DNA from: Erysipelotrichaceae bacterium
Lineage (GTDB): Bacteria > Bacillota_I > Bacilli_A > RFN20 > CAG-631
Assembly: GCA_022767485.1 (NCBI GenBank)
Contig: JALEMY010000142.1
Coordinates: 1-38,245, forward strand
Length of the DNA: 38,245 bases
Reading direction: 5' to 3'
The position numbers and the translations under genes are program-made. Below the pieces are notes generated by a model. That model worked only from the letters and a program-made list of their open reading frames with translations, made no database searches and was not told where the DNA came from. This document shows, piece by piece, positions 11,489-18,284 of the stretch; position 1 is the first letter of the stretch; each line of letters opens with the position of its first letter.

Positions 11489-12519
11489 TCAGGCTTCTCC
11501 TTTTTATTTTCGTCAAGTTCTTCCAGTTTAGAATTTAAAAACTCTAAAGCTTCGATTACTTGATTATAATCCATTCTAGTAGGTCCAATGACACAAACAC
11601 TACCAAGTTTATTATCATTAACTTTTAGTCTTGTAGAAACAACAGATACATCAGAAAGATCATCAATCTTATTTTCTTTACCAATACTTACATAAATGCC
11701 CTCTTCATTATCAAAGCTTTTCCAAATATTAGTGTTTTCAAGAACACCAGCGATTCTTTTAATCTTTTCTATATCAGCAAAATCTTTTTGAGATAATAAA
11801 TTGTTTCTTCCAAAATATGAAATTCTATCTTTAGCAATATTTAAAAAAGTATTAGCGAAAGCATTAAAAACACTTTCATAATTCTTAATGTGTTCTGATA
11901 AAACAAGTTGAACGCCATCTAATGTAGTTTTGATATTTTCAAGTGAAATACCATGAATTCTCTTATCGATAATTTTTATACAATCTTTCAACTCTTCGAT
12001 ATCAGTATCTTTTGGTATGCTAATTGTTCGATGTTCTACATAACCATTATTTGTAACAAACATTACGATAGCTGTAGAAAAATTTAAAGGAATTAATTCT
12101 ACTTTGGCAATCGATTCACTTTTGTTATCTGGACCAAGTACAACAGATACCAAATTAGTCATATTTGAGATTATTTCACAACATCTATCAATAATTTGAT
12201 CTGTATGCATTGTATTACCATTTTCATCTATGAATTGATTTAAACGTTCCTTAATGATGTTGGCTTTTTCATCTTTACTACGTAAGTTATCAATATAGTA
12301 GCGATATCCTTTAGCAGATGGTATCCTTCCTGATGAAGTATGAGGTTTTTCGATATATCCATCTTCTTCTAATGAAAACATCTCATTACGAATCGTAGCA
12401 CTTGAATATTTTAAATCATAGGCGTCGATTAAAGTTTGGCTTCCAACAGGCTTTGCAGTTTTTATAAATTCTTCAACTATTAACTTAAGAATTAAAAACC
12501 TTCTCGCAATTTGTTCCAT
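11485..12519 (-). CDS. hrcA: Heat-inducible transcription repressor HrcA
   Basis: RFLILKLIVEEFIKTAKPVGSQTL...YSSATIRNEMFSLEEDGYIEKPHTSSGRIPSAKGYRYYID. Confidence 0.97.
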   Translation of the reverse strand: MEQIARRFLILKLIVEEFIKTAKPVGSQTLIDAYDLKYSSATIRNEMFSLEEDGYIEKPHTSSGRIPSAKGYRYYIDNLRSKDEKANIIKERLNQFIDENGNTMHTDQIIDRCCEIISNMTNLVSVVLGPDNKSESIAKVELIPLNFSTAIVMFVTNNGYVEHRTISIPKDTDIEELKDCIKIIDKRIHGISLENIKTTLDGVQLVLSEHIKNYESVFNAFANTFLNIAKDRISYFGRNNLLSQKDFADIEKIKRIAGVLENTNIWKSFDNEEGIYVSIGKENKIDDLSDVSVVSTRLKVNDNKLGSVCVIGPTRMDYNQVIEALEFLNSKLEELDENKKEKPE

Positions 12520-12531
12520 TTTTTCACCTCT

Positions 12532-12558
12532 TTAGCACTAATTAACCTCAAGTGCTAA
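12532..12558 (-). promoter_or_regulatory. CIRCE operator (proximal to hrcA start)
   Basis: TTAGCACTA-N9-AAGTGCTAA against consensus TTAGCACTC-N9-GAGTGCTAA. Confidence 0.93.
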
Positions 12559-12562
12559 TACT

Positions 12563-12590
12563 ATTATACACATTTTATTAGCACTGTCAA
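12563..12590 (-). promoter_or_regulatory. hrcA-grpE-dnaK-dnaJ promoter
   Basis: TTGACA (12585-12590), 16-bp spacer, TATAAT (12563-12568). Confidence 0.88.
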
Positions 12591-12604
12591 CAAAAGATTG
12601 CTAA
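12578..12604 (-). promoter_or_regulatory. Second CIRCE operator (distal, overlapping -35)
   Basis: TTAGCACTG-N9-GATTGCTAA with exact CIRCE spacing. Confidence 0.8.
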
Positions 12605-12639
12605 TTTTTTTATTTTTTTTAAAATTTCTTTTAAAAAAG

Positions 12640-12668
12640 AAAAAAAAGAAATGGTTTTTAGCCATTTC
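12640..12668 (-). terminator. Terminator after the 49-aa ORF
   Basis: GAAATGG-TTTTTAG-CCATTTC hairpin followed on the minus strand by TTTTTTTT. Confidence 0.75.
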
Positions 12669-12722
12669 ATTATTATCACAAAATATAAATATTAAGCCTG
12701 AGCAAAGCAAAAATATCTTTTA

Positions 12723-12872
12723 TTATTTTTTATTTTTTCTTTTAAAAATTCTTTTAAAAAAACATTCTTTTTTTTCTTGTCTTTTTTCCTTACCTTTTAA
12801 AACATCACGTAATTCTTCGGTATTAATATAGCCTGTTTCGTCAGCATGAACGTTTTTTTCATTTTCTGCCAT
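12723..12872 (-). CDS. Small 49-aa charged protein, not in the supplied ORF track
   Basis: Translated by eye: MAENEKNVHADETGYINTEELRDVLKGKEKRQEKKECFFKRIFKRKNKK*; RBS-like AGGTGA upstream; flanked by promoter and terminator. Confidence 0.65.
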   Translation of the reverse strand: MAENEKNVHADETGYINTEELRDVLKGKEKRQEKKECFFKRIFKRKNKK

Positions 12873-12920
12873 TGTTTTCACCTATCCCCATTTGTGATTA
12901 TTGAATATCTTTATAAATAA

Positions 12921-12948
12921 ATTATAGCATTTATTCACATTTTTGCAA
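12921..12948 (-). promoter_or_regulatory. Promoter for the 49-aa ORF
   Basis: TTGCAA (12943-12948), 16-bp spacer, TATAAT (12921-12926). Confidence 0.65.
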
Positions 12949-12970
12949 TAAGTAATATAAAAGATATCCA

Positions 12971-13609
12971 TTACTTTATAGCCTCATTCCATGGCATAAG
13001 CTTATTTTTATCAATTGACGCTATCGCACGATATATTGGTATATTCATCATTCTAAACTTTCTTTCATATTCACTCATATAATCATCATTAGAAAGTTGA
13101 TAATCATATTCTAAAAATAAAATATCATAATTGCGAGTCTTAAAATTACTAATCCCCATTTCAAATAATGGCAAATTATCTGTTTTAAAATATATTTTTC
13201 CTTTATCTAGCAATAATTTTTCAAATACTTCAAGGTGAAGAGGATGAACTAGTCTTCTTTTACGATAGCCGTTTTGTGGCCACGGATCAGAAAAATTTAA
13301 GTAAATGCTTGAAATACTGCATTCATCAATAAATTCAAACAAGTCTTTTGCTAAAATATTTAACAATAAAACATTATTTAAGCCCTCATTGACTACTTTT
13401 TTCATCGCCATTGCAAATATAGAAGTATTCATTTCTACTCCTATATGTAATTTGTCAGGGTTTGCTTTGGCATTAGCAATAATAAAATCGCCTTTGCCAA
13501 TACCTATTTCTAAAGTTTTTTCACGATTATCATAAATATTTTTATCATACAATAAATTTTGATGTTCGTTAATGAAATCTTTTGCCCAAGGTTTATTTCT
13601 CCCTCTCAT
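12971..13609 (-). CDS. trmB: tRNA (guanine-N7-)-methyltransferase
   Basis: LEIGIGKGDFI, HIGVEMN, YLNFSDPWPQNGYRKRRLVHP, YFKTDN motifs. Confidence 0.96.
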   Translation of the reverse strand: MRGRNKPWAKDFINEHQNLLYDKNIYDNREKTLEIGIGKGDFIIANAKANPDKLHIGVEMNTSIFAMAMKKVVNEGLNNVLLLNILAKDLFEFIDECSISSIYLNFSDPWPQNGYRKRRLVHPLHLEVFEKLLLDKGKIYFKTDNLPLFEMGISNFKTRNYDILFLEYDYQLSNDDYMSEYERKFRMMNIPIYRAIASIDKNKLMPWNEAIK

Positions 13610-13611
13610 AA

Positions 13612-15354
13612 CTATCTGGCCTTTGTTTCAATTTCATTTTTTAAAAGTGCAACAAATTCATTTAATGTATATGTTGTTTGTTCTTGTGCATCGAATTTAC
13701 GAACTTTAACAGTTTCATTATCTCTTTCTTGATCACCAACCACAACTTGGTAATTGACCTTTTTGATTTGATTATCACGAATTCTATATCCAAGTTTTTC
13801 TTCACGATCATCAAGTTCAACTCTAATTCCTGCTTTTTTCAATTCATCATATACTTTTTTAGCATATTGCAAATGATATTCGTTATTAACTGGTAATACA
13901 GAGACTTGTCGTGGAGCAATCCATAATGGGAAATGACCTGCAAATTGTTCAATTAATAAACCGATAAAACGTTCAAGTGAACCATAAATAGTACGATGAA
14001 CCATAACTGGTCTTACTTTGCTACCATCAGAATCAACATATGTAATATCAAATCTTTCAGGAAGTTGGTAGTCAAGTTGAATTGTACCCATTTGCCATTC
14101 TCTTCCTAAAGCATCTTGCATCTTTAAATCAATTTTAGGTCCATAGAAAGCTCCATCTTTAGGATTTAACACCCAACCATCATGGCCAAAATTTTTGTCT
14201 AATACTTCCATAAGTTTTGCTTCAGCATCATCCCACTTTTCAATGTCGCCCATAAAATCATCTGGTCTTGTTGATAAATATGGAGTAAATGTCAAACCAA
14301 AAATATTGTAAAAGTGATGTGCCATTTTTAAAATGGAAGTTATTTCATCAAAAATTTGATCTTGACGAATAAAATTATGTGAATCGTCTTGATGGAAAAC
14401 ACGAACTCTTAATAAGCCATGTAAACTAGCTGAGCCCTCATTTCTATGAATAGCATCGACATCACAAAAGCGAAGAGGAAGGTCTTTATAACTTCTAATT
14501 TTGTTTTTATAAACCATAATAGCATTAGGACAACTCATTGGCTTTAATGCTTGTGTTGCGCCATCTGCGTCTTCCATAACAAACATATCTTCCTTATAAT
14601 GATCCCAATGTCCTGATGTTTTCCAAAGTGATGACATGTTAAGCATTGGTGCTGAAAATTCTAAATAACCATTTTCATTATGTTCTTTACGCCAAAAATC
14701 AACTAATGTATTATAGATTACTAATCCTTTTGGTAACATATATGGCATACCTGGAGCCGATTCATCAAACATAAATAATTCAAGTTCTTTTCCAAGTTTT
14801 CTATGATCTCTTTTGCGAGCTTCTTCAATTAAATAAAGTTGCTTATCCAAATCTTCTTGTGTTTTAAAGCAAACACCATAAACACGTTGAAGCATCTTAT
14901 TATTGCAATCGCCTTTATAGTAAGCCCCACTAGCTTTTAAAAGTTTAAAGTACTTAATTTCTTTTACTGATTCAACGTGAGGTCCGCGACATAAATCAAT
15001 ATAATCGCCTTGTTTATAAGCGCTAATTACTTGATCATCTGGTAAATTATTAATTAAATCTATTTTATATTCGTCATCTTTAAACATTTCCAAAGCTTCT
15101 TGCTTAGAAATTTCAATGCGAACAATACGTTTACCATCTTTAGAAATCTTTTTCATTTCCTTTTCAATTTTTTCAAAATCTTCTTCTTTTATTACTGCTC
15201 CATTTAAATCCATATCGTAATAAAAACCATCATCAATAACTGGTCCTACCCAAAATTTTGCTTGTGGATATAGATGTTTAATAGCTTGTGCCATTAAATG
15301 AGCACAACTGTGATTTAAAGTATTTAATTCTAAATTTTCTTTAATGTTAATCAT
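13612..15354 (-). CDS. thrS: Threonyl-tRNA synthetase lacking the N-terminal TGS domain
   Basis: Begins at the editing domain (NHSCAHLMAQAIKHLYPQAKFWVGPVIDDGFYYD); class II catalytic core and C-terminal anticodon-binding domain. Confidence 0.95.
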   Translation of the reverse strand: MINIKENLELNTLNHSCAHLMAQAIKHLYPQAKFWVGPVIDDGFYYDMDLNGAVIKEEDFEKIEKEMKKISKDGKRIVRIEISKQEALEMFKDDEYKIDLINNLPDDQVISAYKQGDYIDLCRGPHVESVKEIKYFKLLKASGAYYKGDCNNKMLQRVYGVCFKTQEDLDKQLYLIEEARKRDHRKLGKELELFMFDESAPGMPYMLPKGLVIYNTLVDFWRKEHNENGYLEFSAPMLNMSSLWKTSGHWDHYKEDMFVMEDADGATQALKPMSCPNAIMVYKNKIRSYKDLPLRFCDVDAIHRNEGSASLHGLLRVRVFHQDDSHNFIRQDQIFDEITSILKMAHHFYNIFGLTFTPYLSTRPDDFMGDIEKWDDAEAKLMEVLDKNFGHDGWVLNPKDGAFYGPKIDLKMQDALGREWQMGTIQLDYQLPERFDITYVDSDGSKVRPVMVHRTIYGSLERFIGLLIEQFAGHFPLWIAPRQVSVLPVNNEYHLQYAKKVYDELKKAGIRVELDDREEKLGYRIRDNQIKKVNYQVVVGDQERDNETVKVRKFDAQEQTTYTLNEFVALLKNEIETKAR

Positions 15355-15372
15355 TTTATTTCCTCCTTTAAA

Positions 15373-15593
15373 TAAAAAAACGCCCTTAAATAATATAAAG
15401 GACGTAATTAACGCGGTACCACCTTAATTCATAGTTAAAAACTATGCACTTAATTTTCCTTTAACGCAGGATTACGCTAGTATTAGTAGAGCTCATAAAG
15501 TAGTAAACAATGTATATCTTATAGATTTTCCAGCCTAGAATCTACTCTCTTAAAAGAATTTACAATGTTGTTGTCTTTAATCAACGCACATAA
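15373..15593 (-). ncRNA. T-box leader (tRNA-Thr responsive) upstream of thrS
   Basis: T-box AAGGTGGTACCGCG (15412-15425), terminator ACGTCCTT...AAGGGCGTTTTTTT, stem-I AGAGAGTAGA...GGCTGG elements. Confidence 0.92.
15380..15405 (-). terminator. T-box terminator helix
   Basis: ACGTCCTT/AAGGGCGT stem with a poly-T tract on the minus strand. Confidence 0.85.
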
Positions 15594-15622
15594 ATTATAA
15601 ACTTGTTTTTTTATTATTTCAA
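15594..15622 (-). promoter_or_regulatory. thrS T-box promoter; -35 overlaps the upstream stop codon
   Basis: TTGAAA (15617-15622), 17-bp spacer, TATAAT (15594-15599); phosphodiesterase TGA stop at 15619-15621. Confidence 0.75.
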
Positions 15623-16071
15623 TAAATTTGTTTAAATTCTACATCAATTTTATCAGTGATTTTAATAATTGCATAAGTTTCCGCATAGACACTTCTTGGA
15701 TAAGCTAAAGAACCAGGGTTTATGATGTGAACATTTCTATAAAATTCATAAAACGGATAATGGGTATGGCCATATAAAAATATATCACATTTATTTTTAT
15801 TTGCATGAGCAACTATATTATCTTTGCTAAGGAAAATTTTGTGTCCATGTTGCATCATTATTTTATGGTTATCAACTTCAATAATTTTTGTCATTTCATA
15901 ATCAAAATAATCGTTGTTTCCTTTAACGCTAATAAATGGAAATATTTCATCTTTATAAGCTTCGCTATCACCTAAATGTAAATATAAATATGCATTGGGA
16001 TGTTTTTTTACTATCTCTTTTAATATCTCATTATTTCCATGTGAATCGCTTACGACAATTATCTCTTTCAT
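15619..16071 (-). CDS. YfcE/MJ0936-family metallophosphoesterase
   Basis: VSDSHGN, HLGDSE, VKGNNDYFD, MQHGHKI, YGHTHYP, INPGSLAYPR motifs. Confidence 0.93.
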   Translation of the reverse strand: MKEIIVVSDSHGNNEILKEIVKKHPNAYLYLHLGDSEAYKDEIFPFISVKGNNDYFDYEMTKIIEVDNHKIMMQHGHKIFLSKDNIVAHANKNKCDIFLYGHTHYPFYEFYRNVHIINPGSLAYPRSVYAETYAIIKITDKIDVEFKQIY

Positions 16072-16072
16072 C

Positions 16073-16420
16073 TTATTTTGAAATCAAAATAACAATTACT
16101 AAAACAACCATAATTGCAAATAAAACATACAAAAAGTCATTGTTCTTTTTTATGCTTTTAATATCGTTTTCAAGTTTATCAATGCGGGCTTGAAGCATAA
16201 CTTTCTTTAATTCTTTTGTTTCTTCTTCAACTACTTCTTCGATATCTTTGCTAGAACATTTCCAACAATCTTTTGCTCCAGATGATAAAATTTGTCCACA
16301 TTTTTTGCAACGATAAACTACACTTACAGGAGCATCATCATCGCTTTTTACATCTTCAATTAGTTCATCATCTGTAAAATCTTTTCCATCTGATGATTTC
16401 ATCACTTTATTTTCTTCCAT
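16073..16420 (-). CDS. Zinc-ribbon, coiled-coil, C-terminal single-TM protein
   Basis: CKKCGQILSSGAKDCWKCSSK, helical linker, terminal FLYVLFAIMVVLVIVILISK; start refined to MEENKVM (RBS GGAGG). Confidence 0.8.
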   Translation of the reverse strand: MEENKVMKSSDGKDFTDDELIEDVKSDDDAPVSVVYRCKKCGQILSSGAKDCWKCSSKDIEEVVEEETKELKKVMLQARIDKLENDIKSIKKNNDFLYVLFAIMVVLVIVILISK

Positions 16421-16433
16421 ATAGCCTCCAAAT

Positions 16434-16982
16434 TTATTCCATTCCTTTGATTTGTTTTGCAACACTAATCGCCTTATCGTTTCCTTTAATAGTTGAAACT
16501 ATTTCTAAAGCAAAGTCGCAAGCATAATACATCGATTTAGCAGTAATAAAGTTTTTACTATGAACTACTCCATCATCTACTTTATTTCCTAAATATATCT
16601 TTTCATTACATCCTGGAAAACATGTGTAATCTAAGTTTTCAAAATAGCCATGTTTACCAATTAATAATGGAGCTGCACATATCGCGCAAACCAACTTTTG
16701 ATTTGTGCAAAAATAATTAACAACCTCATCAACTTTTTTACTTTTATCAAGTTCATTAAAAACAGCTGGTCCTCCAGGAAGGATTAAAAAATCGAATGTC
16801 TTATAATCAACATCAGCTAAACTTTGCTCAAAAACAAGGTGATTTTGTGCAGAAGTAGTCACTTCTTTTTTATTTTTTAATGTTACACAAGTTAACTTGA
16901 TTTGCGCTCTTTTTAAAATATCAACAGTAGCAATTCCTTCAACATCTTCAAAGCCATCAGCAAATATCATTAATCCTTTCAT
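16434..16982 (-). CDS. DJ-1/PfpI (YajL/ThiJ-like) family protein
   Basis: MKGLMIFADGFEDVEGIATVDILKRA...FDFLILPGGPAVFNEL...VCAICAAPLLIGKHGYF. Confidence 0.93.
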   Translation of the reverse strand: MKGLMIFADGFEDVEGIATVDILKRAQIKLTCVTLKNKKEVTTSAQNHLVFEQSLADVDYKTFDFLILPGGPAVFNELDKSKKVDEVVNYFCTNQKLVCAICAAPLLIGKHGYFENLDYTCFPGCNEKIYLGNKVDDGVVHSKNFITAKSMYYACDFALEIVSTIKGNDKAISVAKQIKGME

Positions 16983-17091
16983 TTTTAAACCTCCGCTTCT
17001 TTATATATCATAACACAATTATTTGTAAAATACGTACATATTTATTGGCATTTTATCAAAATTATTATAAAATAATAATGGTGATGAGAAA

Positions 17092-17772
17092 ATGAAAAAA
17101 ATAATTGATAAAAGCTATCGTTGTTTAATTTTTATTTTTTTTGTTTTATATTTGTTAGTAATACGTATCGATGCAAATGAAAAATCGTTATTTTTTAATA
17201 TTGGCTTAATAGTTGGTGCTATAGTCATAGCATTAATTCCATTTTTTACCAACAAGTGCAAAAAAGTCGAAAGTCGAAGATGGTATTTAGTAAGCATAAT
17301 ATCATTGAGTGCATTTTGTATTTTTCAAGCGATATATTTTATTGTTTTTGATAATGCAAAAGGCGATTTAAAAACATTCGAAGAAATATCAAAATGGGTC
17401 TTAGTCGTTTCCCAAGCATTGTTTATTTGCTTTACAGGATGCACAATAATCTATACGATTAAAGACTATTTTAAAAAAAATTATTCGCTACAAAAATTTG
17501 ACTTAGATGCTATAATGATGATATGTAATCTATTATCTTTCATCTTTGTAATTTACCTTTTATTTGACTTTTCAAATTATGAAATCAACCCAATAATTAA
17601 CGCCATAACTTTTGAGACTTCTTACTTAATCAATTATGGTAGTTTTGATATTATTTGGCAAGGAATGCTAATATTATCATGCATTTATATTTTTATTTAC
17701 GTAACTATCGAACTAATTAAATATTATAAATTTGAAAAGGACGATGACAAGTCAAACAATATATATAAATAA
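17092..17772 (+). CDS. Uncharacterised polytopic membrane protein
   Basis: 226-aa ORF with multiple TM stretches; upstream TTGGCA-N17-TAAAAT promoter-like sequence; only convincing plus-strand gene. Confidence 0.75.
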   Translation: MKKIIDKSYRCLIFIFFVLYLLVIRIDANEKSLFFNIGLIVGAIVIALIPFFTNKCKKVESRRWYLVSIISLSAFCIFQAIYFIVFDNAKGDLKTFEEISKWVLVVSQALFICFTGCTIIYTIKDYFKKNYSLQKFDLDAIMMICNLLSFIFVIYLLFDFSNYEINPIINAITFETSYLINYGSFDIIWQGMLILSCIYIFIYVTIELIKYYKFEKDDDKSNNIYK

Positions 17773-17834
17773 AGTCATCTCTAAAGTCATCTCTTAAGTG
17801 GGATAATTTAAAAATAAATGGTTTTAACATTTTT

Positions 17835-18284
17835 TTATCTATCTTTATGATTTTTTAAAATGTCGCGATGAATATCTTTTTCTTTAATGGATGCTCTTTT
17901 ATCTACGGTATGTTTTCCTTTTGCTAGGGCAATTTCAACTTTTACACGATTATCATTGTTAAAATACATTTTTAAAGGAATGATCGTCATTCCATCTTTT
18001 TTTACTTTTAATGACATCTTTAAAATTTCTTTTTTATGCATCAATAATTTTCTAACACGAAGTGGATCGTGATTAAATAAATTACCATATGTGTATTCTG
18101 GAATGTTTAAATTATATATATATAGTTCTCCGTTTCTTACTTGTATATAACTTTCAGCAATGGAACAACTTTTCTCTCTTATTGCTTTTACTTCACTACC
18201 AATCAATTCAATTCCTGCTTCATATCTTTCGATAATAAAATATTCAAATGACGCTTTTTTATTATTAGTGATTAGCTTTAGCAT
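17835..18284 (-). CDS. smpB: SsrA-binding protein SmpB
   Basis: NNKKASFEYFIIERYEAGIELIGSEVKAIREKSCSIAESYIQV...HDPLRVRKLLMHKKEI; start refined to MLKLITNN. Confidence 0.96.
   Translation of the reverse strand: MLKLITNNKKASFEYFIIERYEAGIELIGSEVKAIREKSCSIAESYIQVRNGELYIYNLNIPEYTYGNLFNHDPLRVRKLLMHKKEILKMSLKVKKDGMTIIPLKMYFNNDNRVKVEIALAKGKHTVDKRASIKEKDIHRDILKNHKDR

Noticed and set aside
12598-12831. Plus-strand ORF of 77 aa (MLIFLFFLKFLLKKKKKKWF...)
   Set aside because: It arises from A/T homopolymers and lies antisense to the 49-aa ORF, terminator and distal CIRCE; no RBS evidence
17772-17835. tmRNA (ssrA) next to smpB
   Set aside because: The gap is only about 60 bp and contains no tmRNA-like acceptor or tag sequence
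17812-17840. Terminator for the plus-strand membrane protein (AAATG-GTTTTAA-CATTTTTTT)
   Set aside because: Only a 5-bp A/U-rich stem; too weak to call confidently
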